A stretch of DNA of 64,000 bases from SAR202 cluster bacterium bin22 (GCA_002238505.1 MPMM01000005.1:1-64000); one strand, 5' to 3'; shown: positions 50,298 to 61,075, counted from the first letter of the stretch. Translations and numbers: made by a program. Notes: a model not told the origin generated them from the letters alone.

Positions 50298-50627
50298 ATG
50301 AACAAGACACCTGATACCAGCCAGGGATACGTGGTCCTCACCGGCACCGTGGAACCGGAAGATGGGATGTTTGTTTCTTACTGTCCGGAATTGGGAGTAG
50401 CCAGTTGCGGAGACACAGTAGAAGAGGCACTGGATAATCTGGGTGACGCATTGGCAGTGCACATTAACGCACTGGAAGAAATTGGGGAGCTAGACAGGGT
50501 ATTTCGGGAAAATCAACTAAAGGTCATAACCGCCCCTGCTCCTACTGAATCAGTTAGCGTGTCGGTTCCTCCTGGCAAAACGGTGCGCGCTTATACCCAG
50601 ACAGTGCCGCCTGTGATAGTGAGTTAA
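50298..50627 (+). CDS. hicB: HicB-family antitoxin
   Basis: This 109-residue protein has the HicB fold: VEPEDGMFVSYCPELGVASCGDTVEEALDNLGDALAVHINALEE, a partial RNase H-like domain that neutralises the toxin. Its C-terminal part is unusual in lacking a clear ribbon-helix-helix. It lies four bases before the HicA-type gene; together they make a type II toxin-antitoxin pair in the antitoxin-first order. Confidence 0.82.
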   Translation: MNKTPDTSQGYVVLTGTVEPEDGMFVSYCPELGVASCGDTVEEALDNLGDALAVHINALEEIGELDRVFRENQLKVITAPAPTESVSVSVPPGKTVRAYTQTVPPVIVS

Positions 50628-50631
50628 CTCA

Positions 50632-50859
50632 GTGCGGTTGTGCTCCAGCCGTGAATTGACGGCGGCATTGGAAAGATTGGGATGTTACCCTGGTAGGGCC
50701 GGCAGTGGTAGTCATCTTTCTTACTACCGAAGGCTACCTGATGGCAGAACCCTTACCGCCCCAGTAGTACTGGGCCGACGTGAAGTGGCGAGGGGGACAT
50801 TACGCAGTATTTTGAGGTTGCTGGAAATTCCTCCGGAGGAATTTGAGGCTGCGCTTTAA
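50632..50859 (+). CDS. hicA: HicA-family mRNA interferase toxin
   Basis: This 75-residue protein has the double-stranded-RNA-binding-like HicA fold: SSRELTAALERLGCYPGRAGSGSHLSYYR, with the catalytic His28 in GSHLSYY. HicA cleaves mRNA on ribosome-free transcripts; HicB blocks it. The start is GTG at 50632, four bases after the hicB stop. The C-terminal helix (LRSILRLLEIPPEEFEAAL) is typical. Confidence 0.85.
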   Translation: MRLCSSRELTAALERLGCYPGRAGSGSHLSYYRRLPDGRTLTAPVVLGRREVARGTLRSILRLLEIPPEEFEAAL

Positions 50860-51241
50860 TCTATGTAGCCCTCTCGACCAGTAATTCTGCGATCCTAATT
50901 TTCATTCGGCAGATGGACGCGATAGGGAAATAAAGGCAAGTCAACGACATTATTCGAGACATGGTCCACGATGCCTGCATCTGCCCGCCAATACACGCAC
51001 ATTCTTCCATCCTCCCAGATTCACGATTGACTGCAACCTACTCATACTCCGGAGAATGAATCAACCGCCTTGCGGGAGAATACGAACACTTGGCGAACCA
51101 GGCCGACATTCCCAAGTCCGCTGGTTCGTTGGCCTTAGACTCTCCGGCGTGGCCTTAATGACCGGTGTAGCATTCTGCATTGCTGGCTTGGTACAATAGG
51201 CGGGAGACCAGTGACAGAACTGTATTTTCGGAGGAACTACC
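50860..51241. other. Spacer between hicA and the VOC gene
   Basis: No gene is supported. CGAACCAG (51094-51101) and CTGGTTCG (51121-51128) form an 8-base inverted repeat around 19 bases. TACAAT at 51192 may be a -10 for the next gene. Confidence 0.5.
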
Positions 51242-51727
51242 ATGGCACAAACTACCGGACTTGGCCACGTGGGTATTTATGCCGACGATTTTATGAAGCA
51301 GCGCGACTTCTACAACCGCGTAATTGGCCTGCAGATTGCCGATGAGAACATGGACCGCGGCATGTGCTTCATGTCTTCCGACCCCGTATCCGAACACCAC
51401 GAGTTCGTGATTATGAAGGGCCGCGAAGCCGACGAGGAGACCAAGACCATCCAGCAGATCTCCTTCAAGGTCCCCACCATCCAGGACATGCGCGAGTACA
51501 AGGAGAAGCTGGAAGCCGAGGACATCACCATCGAGCGCATCGTCAGCCATGGCAACGCCTTTGGTATGTACTTCTTCGATCCGGAAGGCAACCGGGTGGA
51601 ACTGTACTACCGCACCGGTTTCCCCGTCCCCCAGCCCCACGGCGATCTCATCGACCTGAGCCGGTCCGACGAAGAACTGATTGCCGATGCCCGACACCTG
51701 CTGATGACCAAGGAGCCCGTAAAGTAG
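51242..51727 (+). CDS. VOC-family dioxygenase/glyoxalase
   Basis: This 161-residue protein has one VOC module: GLGHVGIYADDFMKQRDFYNRVIGL with the first His, then HHEFVIM, and GNAFGMYFFDPEGNRVELYYRTG with the Glu ligand. The pattern is close to extradiol dioxygenase-like and small glyoxalase-type enzymes. The substrate is unknown. GGAGG lies about seven bases before the ATG. It is followed by a perfect GC hairpin. Confidence 0.88.
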   Translation: MAQTTGLGHVGIYADDFMKQRDFYNRVIGLQIADENMDRGMCFMSSDPVSEHHEFVIMKGREADEETKTIQQISFKVPTIQDMREYKEKLEAEDITIERIVSHGNAFGMYFFDPEGNRVELYYRTGFPVPQPHGDLIDLSRSDEELIADARHLLMTKEPVK

Positions 51728-51764
51728 CTCCCCGTTACAGGCGACAACTTTGGAAAACCCTTTA

Positions 51765-51790
51765 GAGGCGCCCGGCATGCCGGGCGCCTC
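51765..51790 (+). terminator. Long GC-rich hairpin terminator
   Basis: GAGGCGCCCGG and CCGGGCGCCTC are perfectly complementary around CATG and lie about 40 bases after the VOC stop; ACCTTGTTTC follows. A terminator with a weak T tract is the likely reading. Confidence 0.7.
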
Positions 51791-51838
51791 ACCTTGTTTC
51801 TCCATCGTGGTTCTTCGCGTCCCTTTGTGGATGGTATT

Positions 51839-53074
51839 ATGGACCAGCCAGAACAGGTCGTAATTCAGCCCCGGGGTTACGTACAGACCATGCTCCAGCG
51901 TGTCCTTTCAGCTATTGTCAGATTCATCGGCAGACTTACCTACCGTATGTACATCCTTTTGGGGGTACTGCTGGTAACGGTAATTTCTCTTTTCACCATC
52001 TTTCCCCAGTTGCCCACCGGCTTTCACACTGCCCTGTTCGTCACCCAGGTGCTGAACGTTCCCGTCAAGCCCCAGACCTGGTTTACGCTGGAACCGGTGC
52101 GAGCAGAAATTACCTACGAACGTCCGGACCAGCGTGGCCAGGCCGACGTTTATTACATCCCGGATGGGAAGCGGCGGGCAGGCCTGCTGGTGTTCCTGGG
52201 AGCCAACGCCGCCGGTCGCGATGACGCGGACGTGGTGAACTTCGGCAATGCCCTGGCCCGGGCCGGCTACGTGCCCATGTTCAGCTGGTCGCCCACCATG
52301 GGCCTGCAAAACAACGTGGACCCCGCCGAAGTGGAAAACCTGGTATGGGCCTTCCAGCACCTGCGGTCGCTTGAATACGTGGATCCGGACCGGGTGGGCA
52401 TGGCGGGGTTTTCCGTGGGCGGTTCCTTCGTCATGGTGGCAGCTTCAGACCCTCGAATTCGCGACGACGTGTCCTTCATTAACGCCTTCGGAGCCTACTA
52501 TGACGCGCGACACTTCTTTACCCAGATTGCCAGCAACACCAAGCGTTCCGGCGATACGGTGGAACACTGGGACGTAGACAAGCTGACCCGCCGGGTATTC
52601 GCCAACGAGCTTATCGAGGTGGCCCCTACGGAGCAGGAACGGAACATCCTGACCCGGCGTTTTGTGGACAATGCGGAAGTTACCCAGGATGAGCTGGACC
52701 AACTGGGCGGGACCGCCGACATATCCCGCCGTTTGCTGGACGGCACTGACCCCCAGGAAGCTGAACGGCTGCTGAACCAGATGCCGGCCGATTTCCTGGA
52801 GGAGCTGGATGGCATATCTCCCAGCAACCACATCGATAACTTTGAGAACCTGTTGCTCATCATGCACGACGTGGGCGACCCTCTGATTCCCGTGGGGGAG
52901 TCGCGCCGGTTGGTGGAAACCCTGCAAGGCCAGGGCCGCCAGGATATGCGCTACACCGAAACGGAAATCTTCGAGCACGTCCGGCCCGGCGCCGACCTCC
53001 AACTGTGGCCCCTGGTAAAGGGCGCCAGCAAGCTCTACCTCCACATGTACGGCATCCTCCGCATGGCCGCCTGA
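51839..53074 (+). CDS. Membrane-anchored alpha/beta-fold hydrolase
   Basis: This 411-residue protein has an N-terminal membrane helix (YILLGVLLVTVISLFTIF, about residues 38-55) and an extracytoplasmic alpha/beta hydrolase domain. GLLVFLGANAAGRDD is the oxyanion region, VGMAGFSVGGSFVMVAA the nucleophile elbow, HDVGDPLIPVGESR the acid, and a FEHVRPG His near the end. Dienelactone- or dipeptidyl-peptidase-like relatives share this layout; the substrate is unknown. The ATG at 51839 lies beyond the terminator of the previous gene. Confidence 0.8.
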   Translation: MDQPEQVVIQPRGYVQTMLQRVLSAIVRFIGRLTYRMYILLGVLLVTVISLFTIFPQLPTGFHTALFVTQVLNVPVKPQTWFTLEPVRAEITYERPDQRGQADVYYIPDGKRRAGLLVFLGANAAGRDDADVVNFGNALARAGYVPMFSWSPTMGLQNNVDPAEVENLVWAFQHLRSLEYVDPDRVGMAGFSVGGSFVMVAASDPRIRDDVSFINAFGAYYDARHFFTQIASNTKRSGDTVEHWDVDKLTRRVFANELIEVAPTEQERNILTRRFVDNAEVTQDELDQLGGTADISRRLLDGTDPQEAERLLNQMPADFLEELDGISPSNHIDNFENLLLIMHDVGDPLIPVGESRRLVETLQGQGRQDMRYTETEIFEHVRPGADLQLWPLVKGASKLYLHMYGILRMAA

Positions 53075-53235
53075 CGTTTTTAATCCACGAGAGGTTGAGC
53101 TGAACTACTCAACCCACAACCTCACCTGCACCCCCGAAGGCAACTGCTGGAACCAGATTGTCTGGTAGGTCTAATTCCCCATTCGCCCGTGTTCGTGTAT
53201 ATTCGTGGAAACTTTAACACCCACAGGAGGCAGCT

Positions 53236-54018
53236 ATGATCTGGTGCCGCTTTGAACGCGAGGGCAAGGTCAGCCACGGGCGCATTGTGGATGACGAGGT
53301 CATTGAGGTGGACGGCAGTCCCATAAATGACCCCGCCGACACCGGAGTTACCTATGCCCTGGGTGAGGTGCGCCTGTTGGCCCCCATCATCCCTCCCATG
53401 CTCTATGCCGCCGGGCCCAACCACAACGGGCATGTCGAGGGTATGGCGGCCCGACGAGGCGCCGCGCCCAACTACCCCAAGTTTCCCGAACCCAACTTCC
53501 GCTCCGTCCACGCCCTCATCGGCACCGAGGAGAACATCGTGATTCCCGCTGACAGCGCCGGGGCGGTGCAGCCGGAAGGGCAACTGGCGGTGGTCATTGG
53601 CAAGCACGCCCGCAGGGTGACCAGCCGCGACGAGGCCCTCGCCTGCGTTTTCGGATACACCATCGCCAACGACGTCAGCGAGCGGGTGTGGCAAGGCGGC
53701 GACCGTACCATGTTCCGAGGCAAGAGTTGCGACACTTTCAAGCCCCTGGGCCCCTGGATTGTCACCGACCTGGCCCACGACGGTTTCCACATCATCGTCC
53801 GCCACAACGGCGAGGTCTGGGAGGACTTCACGTCCGCCGACCAGATATGGGATGTGCCGACCTGGATTATCGAGATGAGCAAGTACACCACCATGCACCC
53901 GGGGGATGTGCTGATGATGGGCACCCAGGGCGCCGACGGCGATATGTTCCCCGGCGACACCATTGAGGTTGAAATCAGCGGCATCGGCACCCTGCGCAAT
54001 TACATCGTCGCGGAGTAA
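53236..54018 (+). CDS. Fumarylacetoacetate hydrolase-family protein
   Basis: This 260-residue protein has the FAH fold, which hydrolyses or decarboxylates dicarbonyl acids. GPNHNGHVEGM, NFRSVHALIGTEENIVIP, VIGKHARRVTSRDEALACVFGYTIANDVSER, GKSCDTFKPLGPWIV and HPGDVLMMGTQGADG are clear. In the segment PEGQLAVVIGK the second metal-binding acid (usually Glu in EGELAVVIG) is Gln, so metal use may be altered. AGGAGG lies eight bases before the ATG. It probably acts in aromatic or sugar-acid breakdown. Confidence 0.88.
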   Translation: MIWCRFEREGKVSHGRIVDDEVIEVDGSPINDPADTGVTYALGEVRLLAPIIPPMLYAAGPNHNGHVEGMAARRGAAPNYPKFPEPNFRSVHALIGTEENIVIPADSAGAVQPEGQLAVVIGKHARRVTSRDEALACVFGYTIANDVSERVWQGGDRTMFRGKSCDTFKPLGPWIVTDLAHDGFHIIVRHNGEVWEDFTSADQIWDVPTWIIEMSKYTTMHPGDVLMMGTQGADGDMFPGDTIEVEISGIGTLRNYIVAE

Positions 54019-54121
54019 GTATTGTCCACGAACCGGGAATAATTTTCACGGATGAAAGGCCAGCTTATCCATTAGCGAGTATTGGCGCCCATTCGTGGAT
54101 TGCATATAGGGAGGAAAGGCT

Positions 54122-54643
54122 ATGACGGCCATGCAGGACCTGATAAAGCAAGCATTTGAAACAAACTGGCAGTGGACCGAACGTTACATAGACGGCCTGA
54201 GCCAGGAAGAGATTGAATACCGCCCCAATGACCAGTGCCATTCCATCGGATTTATCCTGTGGCATTACGGGCGGGCAATGGACCGGTGGGTACAGTCCCG
54301 CGCCAAGGGTGAGACCCAGCTTTACGAGCAGGGCTGGGCAGAGCGCCTGGGCAAGGACCCGGACCCCAACGATGTGGGCTTTGGCTACGGGGTGGAGGAA
54401 TTGGGCAACTGGCGCTGTCCCGATAAAGAGGCGCTGGTGGAGTATGCCACAGCCATAAGAGAAAACACCCTGGAGTACCTGTACAGCCTGGACGAGGAGA
54501 CCATGCTCAACCAGGGAGTGGTAACCCGAACGGGAGATACCATCAGCGTAGCCGCCATGTTCTTCCACCTGCTGTGGGAAGTAAACCAGCACGGCGGGCA
54601 GGCCGGCTATCTGCGCGGCATGCAGCGGGGGCTGGACCAGTAA
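54122..54643 (+). CDS. DinB-like four-helix protein
   Basis: This 173-residue protein belongs to the DinB/YfiT-like fold, four helices around a possible metal site. FETNWQWTERYIDGLSQEEIEYRPND starts it; HSIGFILWHYGRAMDRWVQ and FFHLLWEVNQHGGQAGYLRGMQRGL supply His residues expected as ligands. Relatives are thiol transferases with mycothiol or bacillithiol, but many have no known activity. GGAGGAAAG lies before the ATG. It follows the FAH gene by about 100 bases. Confidence 0.85.
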   Translation: MTAMQDLIKQAFETNWQWTERYIDGLSQEEIEYRPNDQCHSIGFILWHYGRAMDRWVQSRAKGETQLYEQGWAERLGKDPDPNDVGFGYGVEELGNWRCPDKEALVEYATAIRENTLEYLYSLDEETMLNQGVVTRTGDTISVAAMFFHLLWEVNQHGGQAGYLRGMQRGLDQ

Positions 54644-54682
54644 GATGCGAAATCAGGTGGAGTTCGTTGGAACAGGAGGAGC

Positions 54683-54904
54683 TTAAGTGGTGTATGTTTG
54701 AGGTTTGGCCGGCTCCACACCGTCCTCAGCACACCAGTCCAGATATTCGTCAACCGATACCTGGAACCCCCGCATCAAGTCTTCCGGGTCTTCGGCGTGG
54801 AAAGTGGCAATGGAGCTAGGAGAAGTATTGACTACACTACCGCAATAAACTCCCGCTACATCGTCATACTCAGTCTCTGCGATGTATCCCTTGTACTCCA
54901 TCAT
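54683..54904 (-). CDS. Orphan HicB-like protein
   Basis: This 73-residue protein has a HicB-type core: YKGYIAETEYDDVAGVYCGSVVNTSPSSIATFHAEDPEDLMRGFQVSVDEYLDWCAEDG. The ATG at 54904 has AGGAG seven bases upstream. Unlike the 50298-50859 pair it has no HicA gene beside it on either side: the flanking genes are DinB-like and MBL-fold. It may be a leftover antitoxin, or an antitoxin-like regulator. Confidence 0.72.
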   Translation of the reverse strand: MMEYKGYIAETEYDDVAGVYCGSVVNTSPSSIATFHAEDPEDLMRGFQVSVDEYLDWCAEDGVEPAKPQTYTT

Positions 54905-55010
54905 GGCGCTTCTCCTGTGGTACAAACATTGACGATGACATTAGAATTGCAGCTATTCATCAATTAAGTTTCCTTAGTGTTCCTTCGTGGGTTATAAGGG
55001 TAAAACAGCC

Positions 55011-55844
55011 ATGCAAATAACCGAGCATATCTACAGTACCCACATTCTGGAAGACCAGAGCACCTTCGGGGCCATGCACCCTGGCGGAACCCAGATTTAC
55101 TTTGTGGGCGACCCCAAGGACCACATGGTGCTGGTGGATTCGGGTGAGCCCTACCGCCACTGGACCCGCCAGATTCTCGACTATTACGAGGAACTGGGGC
55201 GTCCGAAAATGTCCGCCATCCTGGTGACCCACGGGCACGGCGACCATATCGGTGGGCTGGACCGGCTGCAGGAGGTTTTCAACTGTCCCGTCCGGTGCCA
55301 CCCCAAGCTGGCTCCGGCGCTGGAGCAGAGGCTGGGCGAAGGCTGCGTGGTCAAGCTGCGGTCAAGGGAACTGGTTCCCGCTGGCGGGGGCATTACCCTG
55401 AGAGCCCTGTTCACCCCCGGCCACGAGGATGACCACGTCTGCTACTACCTGCGGGCCGACAACGTCCTTTTCAGCGGGGACAACATCCTGGGCAATTCCT
55501 CCTCCAGCGTGCGCAACCTGAAGCAGTACATGGCGTCGCTGGAGACGATGGCCAAACAACGTCCCGCCATAATCTGCCCCGGCCACGGCCAGACCATCCA
55601 CAACGGAGAGGCCCGCATACGTTGGTACCTGCACCACCGCCAGGAGCGGGAAGACCAGGTGCTGTCCGCCCTGGCCGGGGGCGCGGAAACGGTGGACGAT
55701 GCGGTTACCGCCGTTTATCACCGCAACCTGCGCAAGAATCTTCGGGCCGCCGCCGCCCGCAATGTGAACACCCACCTGGCCAAACTGCAGAAAGAGGGGC
55801 GCATCACCGAGAGCCCAGCCACCTACACAATCAACCACCAGTAA
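55011..55844 (+). CDS. MBL-fold hydrolase, LACTB2-like
   Basis: This 277-residue metallo-beta-lactamase-fold protein has THGHGDHIGG, FTPGHEDDHVCYYL, LFSGDNILG and ICPGHGQTI, all of the metal ligands expected. The C-terminal ~70 residues are helical with AVTAVYHRNLRKNLRAAAARNVNTHLAKLQKEGRI, a winged-helix-like extension seen in LACTB2/RNase Z-related proteins. It may be a hydrolase of nucleic acid or thioesters. The ATG at 55011 is chosen over a GTG/TTG frame extension. Confidence 0.88.
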   Translation: MQITEHIYSTHILEDQSTFGAMHPGGTQIYFVGDPKDHMVLVDSGEPYRHWTRQILDYYEELGRPKMSAILVTHGHGDHIGGLDRLQEVFNCPVRCHPKLAPALEQRLGEGCVVKLRSRELVPAGGGITLRALFTPGHEDDHVCYYLRADNVLFSGDNILGNSSSSVRNLKQYMASLETMAKQRPAIICPGHGQTIHNGEARIRWYLHHRQEREDQVLSALAGGAETVDDAVTAVYHRNLRKNLRAAAARNVNTHLAKLQKEGRITESPATYTINHQ

Positions 55845-55971
55845 TCCTCGGAGGACACAAAGGGACGCGAAGGGATAATCCACGAACAGGCCCGAATACG
55901 GGATTGGGGATTCTAGTCATTGGGCACTGGGAGGTCTGGCCAGGTCACAATTGAGTCCAGCCAGGCCCATT

Positions 55972-56255
55972 AGCAGGCCAACAATCTGAATCGTCATTCC
56001 GGCCTTGAGCCGGAATCCAGAGCCCCGCCTGTCAGAGCTATCACACCTGGAGAAATTTACGTCAACGGTAATACCCTTCAGGTTCGAGGTTCCCGCCGGC
56101 GCGGGAACGACGGGGTTGGCCCGAAGCAGAAATGCGATTGGTATGCCCTCTCGTGCCCTGCAGTTGACCTTTCGCAACCTGTCTGGATTCCGGCCTTGAG
56201 CCGGAATGACGGTTAACCTCCAACCCTTCATTTCGATGTTGTTGAGCTACCAGTG
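55972..56255 (+). repeat. Composite dispersed repeat, interrupted third copy
   Basis: The left block (AGCAGGCCAACAATCTGAAT, CGGCCTTGAGCCGGAATCCA) and the right block (TTGCAACCTG-like, CTGGATTCCGGCCTTGAGCC, ATGTTGTTGAGCTACCAG) match the element at 25071. Between them lies another repeat family, GTTCCCGCCGGCGCGGGAAC with GACGGGGTTGGCCCGAAGC, also found near 698, 1150 and 16800. One repeat appears to have inserted into another. Confidence 0.7.
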
Positions 56256-56288
56256 GTTATTCGTCCCTGTTCGTGGGAAAGAAAGCAG

Positions 56289-57317
56289 CTAACTTTCTAT
56301 GACCAGCTTGCCGAAGAACTCGCGGGACTCCATTACCCGGTGAGCTTCGGACACCTCTTCCAGCGGGAAGGTCTGGCCTACGATTCCCTTCAGTTCGCCG
56401 TTGTTGACGCACTTCATCAGGTCGCCGAAGCTGCGGCGGGTGCGACCGCCGCTGCCCATCAGGTGAAGGGGACGGCCCTGCAGGATGGACAGGTCCATAT
56501 CCGTACGCGCTCCCGAGGTTACGCCGGTAATAACCAGGCGGCCGCCGGGCTTCAGCGACAGCATGTTCTGTTCCCAGACATCAGCGCCCACCACGTCGAA
56601 GACCAGGTCCACACCCTTGCCATCGGTAAGTTCCTTGACCCGTTCGCTGATGTTTGAAGTTTCGCGGTAGTTGATGACCTCGTCGGCGCCCCATTTTTTG
56701 GCCTCTTCCAGCTTCCAGTCGCTGCCGGCGGTGGTAATCACCCGCGCGCCCACCATCTTGGCGATCTGGATGGCCATGCTGGCCACGCCGCTGCCCGCAG
56801 CCTGGATCAGCACGTCGTCCCAGGAACGCACCTGGCCCTGGACCACCATGCACTGCCAGGCCGTGTGACCGGCCAGGGGTATTGCGGCGGCCTCGGCGTA
56901 GCTCATGCTGTCGGGCAGCTTGAAGGCGTTGATAGCCGGAGCGGTGATGTACTCGGCATGGCCGCCATCCAGGTCCACGCCGATGCGCTTCTGGGCAATG
57001 CAGTACTGGTCGTTGCCATCTACGCAGTATTCGCAGGCGTGGCACTTGGTCCTGTTTTCCAGCAGCACCCGGTCCCCCGCCCGCAGGCTGGTGTTGGCGT
57101 CGGGGCTGACGGAGACAATTTCTCCGGCTACGTCCATGCCCATGATGCGGGGACCCTGGCCGCTGCGGCCCCGGTTGCGCATGCCCATGTCGGCCCGGTT
57201 CAGGGCGCTGCCGTGGACCCGCAGCATCACCTCGCCGGGGGCCACCTCGGGGTCGGGCAAGTCGCCATAGACCAGGGCTTCAGGGCCACCAGGTTCCTGC
57301 AAATAAACCGCTTTCAT
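56289..57317 (-). CDS. Zinc-binding MDR-family alcohol dehydrogenase
   Basis: This 342-residue medium-chain dehydrogenase has both domains: HGSALNRADMGMRNR in the catalytic part, NRTKCHACEYCVDGNDQYC with the four structural-zinc Cys, GGHAEYI, and AGSGVASMAIQIAKMVGARVI with the NAD(P)-binding fold. The catalytic-zinc position looks like that of quinone-oxidoreductase-type members. The substrate is unknown. The gene is read away from the DUF3574 gene. Confidence 0.9.
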   Translation of the reverse strand: MKAVYLQEPGGPEALVYGDLPDPEVAPGEVMLRVHGSALNRADMGMRNRGRSGQGPRIMGMDVAGEIVSVSPDANTSLRAGDRVLLENRTKCHACEYCVDGNDQYCIAQKRIGVDLDGGHAEYITAPAINAFKLPDSMSYAEAAAIPLAGHTAWQCMVVQGQVRSWDDVLIQAAGSGVASMAIQIAKMVGARVITTAGSDWKLEEAKKWGADEVINYRETSNISERVKELTDGKGVDLVFDVVGADVWEQNMLSLKPGGRLVITGVTSGARTDMDLSILQGRPLHLMGSGGRTRRSFGDLMKCVNNGELKGIVGQTFPLEEVSEAHRVMESREFFGKLVIES

Positions 57318-57433
57318 CAGAAAGGCCTCCTTAGCTACGAATCAAAGAGTGCCCGCATATTACTAGAGGCTGGCTGCAGGGGTCAAAGTCAGTCTTTGAC
57401 AGGTCTCCTGGCAATAAATACACTCCTGTATGG

Positions 57434-57910
57434 ATGAACCTAACGCCAATAGTTTGTGAGGCCGCTCAACTGTTGATAGCGTCGCGATACACCATGCCAT
57501 TGATAGTGGCCCTTTCGATTGCCGCAGCCGTGGCCTGCGCATCAGCGGATGACGATTCGCTAGCTTGTCCCCAGGGCTGGGACCAGGTAACCGAGTACAA
57601 GCTCTACTTCGGTCGCGGCGAGACTTCCGGCGCCCCTGGCGCTGTTTCCAACCAGGCATGGGAACAGTTCCTGGCAGATACGGTAACGCCGCGCTTCCCC
57701 GACGGCCTCACCGTTACCGACGGCGCGGGCCAGTGGCGCAACGAGTCCGGGGAGACCCTCCAGGAGCAATCCAAGGTTCTGACCCTCCTGGTATGGCCCG
57801 ACGACACGGCCCTGCAGCGGCTGGACGAAATTGCCGCTGAATACGAGCGGCGTTTCAACCAGGAATCGGCGCTGCTGACCTCATCCCCGAGTTGCGCCTC
57901 TTTCAGCTAG
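57434..57910 (+). CDS. DUF3574 lipoprotein-like protein
   Basis: This 158-residue protein has a hydrophobic N-terminal segment ending in AAAVAC, a possible lipobox, so it may be an exported lipoprotein. The rest matches the DUF3574 pattern: YKLYFGRGETSG, VSNQAWEQFLADTVTPRFPDGLTVTDGAGQWRNESGETLQEQSKVLTLLVW. The function is unknown. The ATG at 57434 has no clear ribosome site; ATG 57494 would shorten the signal region. Confidence 0.75.
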   Translation: MNLTPIVCEAAQLLIASRYTMPLIVALSIAAAVACASADDDSLACPQGWDQVTEYKLYFGRGETSGAPGAVSNQAWEQFLADTVTPRFPDGLTVTDGAGQWRNESGETLQEQSKVLTLLVWPDDTALQRLDEIAAEYERRFNQESALLTSSPSCASFS

Positions 57911-57949
57911 GCTTGGGTAGGCCGCGAAGAATCCAAACACCATCCGGTA

Positions 57950-58500
57950 AACTTGCTTTCGGACCCGCAAGGGGACTGTCAGGAGGGATTTGAGGCCCTT
58001 CGGCTGCGCTCAGGGCGACATGGTTTGTGGCAGGGTCGTCCGCCGGTGGCCAGATTGGCCGGTGGCGGGGGGCCCTCACCCCCGGCCCCTCTCCCATAGG
58101 GCGAGGGGGGATGTTTGATATTCAGGGTTGGTTGCGGTTCTTTCAGGTTCCTTTGTTGTTAGTCAGGGGCGGGTTTCAAACCCGCCCCTACGGTTGCCAC
58201 GTTTTTGTTTTTCCTGTTATTTCCTTTCACTTCCAGTTGTTTCGTAGCTGGGAGGCGGGGCGGATGACAGATTGATGAAAGGGTAGTCCGCCATTGTCCA
58301 GCTTTTCTGGTGGAGGGGAGCCCTCACCCCCGGCCCCTCTCCCATAGGGCGAGGGGGGAACTTTGGTTTTGATGTTGGTTGCGGTTGGCTGGGCATGGTA
58401 TGTGGTATGGATTTGAGGCCCTTCGGCTGCGCTCAGGGCGACATGACTTGTGGGTTGCGGATGTCTGGCATCCATAGTCTGAGTCTAAGGCGCGTTGGGG
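57950..58500. repeat. Repeat-rich spacer with paired copies of two elements
   Basis: No gene is supported. TTGAGGCCCTTCGGCTGCGC near 57990 and 58413 is a direct repeat, as is GCCCTCACCCCCGGCCCCTC near 58072 and 58321. GGCGGGTTTCAAACCCGCCC lies near 58163. The CCCTCACCCCC unit is the element found inserted in fdhA. The order repeat A - repeat B - palindrome - repeat B - repeat A suggests duplication around the palindrome. Confidence 0.75.
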
Positions 58501-58585
58501 CAGGCGGAATAGGCCCTGCGTTGACGCTCTATGCCATTGGCTTTACACTGCCAAAAAGCTATTTCTCCCATGCCGGAGGGGCAAA

Positions 58586-59380
58586 ATGAGCCTTCCAGAG
58601 TTTGAAGTTGCCGGACAGAAAGTGCTGATTACCGGGGCCGGTCGGGGTATTGGCAAGGGCATTGCCCTGGCTTTCGCCGAAGCCGGCGCAGACGTGGCCG
58701 TAACAGGTCTGACCGACACCGGAGTTAACGCGGTGTCGGCCCAGATACGAGCGCTGGGCCAGACCGCCCTGCCACTTACCGGCGACGCTACCCGCGCCGA
58801 GGATATGGACCGCATCGCCCAGCAGGCCTTGGACCAGTTTGGGCACATCGACACCCTGGTCACCTGCGTGGGGGACGCCATCCGCAAGCCCGTGGTAAAG
58901 CTCCCCGGCATCAGCGTCGAGGGCATGAGCGAAGAGGAGTGGCACTTCATCGTGGACGTGAACCTCACCGAGGCCTTCCAGGGTTGCCGGGCTTTCGGAC
59001 AGCACCTGCTGGAACGTGGTCAGGGGTCGGTGATCAATATTTCCGGCTGGGCCGCCTTCCGGGGCAGGCAGGGTTCCGCCGCCTACGATGCCGCCAAGGC
59101 AGGCGTTATGCGCTTTACCGAGTCGCTGGCCCAGGAATGGGCTCCCTACGGGGTGCGCGTCAACTCGGTGGCTCCGGGCAGCTTTCCAGACCCTGACCAG
59201 ATGTCATCCGAAGCCTACCAGGCCCGCCAGGACGCGGCCAAAGAGCAGGTGCCCCTGGGCCGAGTGGGCTACCTCAAGGAAATCGGCTACCTGTCCGTCT
59301 TTCTGGCTTCCCCGGCCGCCGCGTACGTGACCGGCCAGACCTGGGCCGTGGACGGCGGGGTGAGCATCAAGAGCGGTTAA
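58586..59380 (+). CDS. SDR-family oxidoreductase (catalytically complete)
   Basis: This 264-residue short-chain dehydrogenase has TGAGRGIGKGIAL, a VTCVGD motif where NNAG usually stands, SGWAAFRGRQGSAAYDAAKAGVM with Ser and YxxxK, and VTGQTWAVDGG. It would interconvert a hydroxyl and a keto group. GGAGGGG precedes the ATG. It contrasts with the 1387-2184 SDR, which has lost YxxxK. It is followed by an acyl-CoA ligase gene 73 bases later, so the two may act on one acyl substrate. Confidence 0.9.
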   Translation: MSLPEFEVAGQKVLITGAGRGIGKGIALAFAEAGADVAVTGLTDTGVNAVSAQIRALGQTALPLTGDATRAEDMDRIAQQALDQFGHIDTLVTCVGDAIRKPVVKLPGISVEGMSEEEWHFIVDVNLTEAFQGCRAFGQHLLERGQGSVINISGWAAFRGRQGSAAYDAAKAGVMRFTESLAQEWAPYGVRVNSVAPGSFPDPDQMSSEAYQARQDAAKEQVPLGRVGYLKEIGYLSVFLASPAAAYVTGQTWAVDGGVSIKSG

Positions 59381-59452
59381 AGACTGGCAGCACTTGCTTT
59401 GCGGAATATTTACTGCCTCCTGGCCGACGCCAGCACAAGGAGATAAGCGGCC

Positions 59453-61075
<1,623 letters not shown>

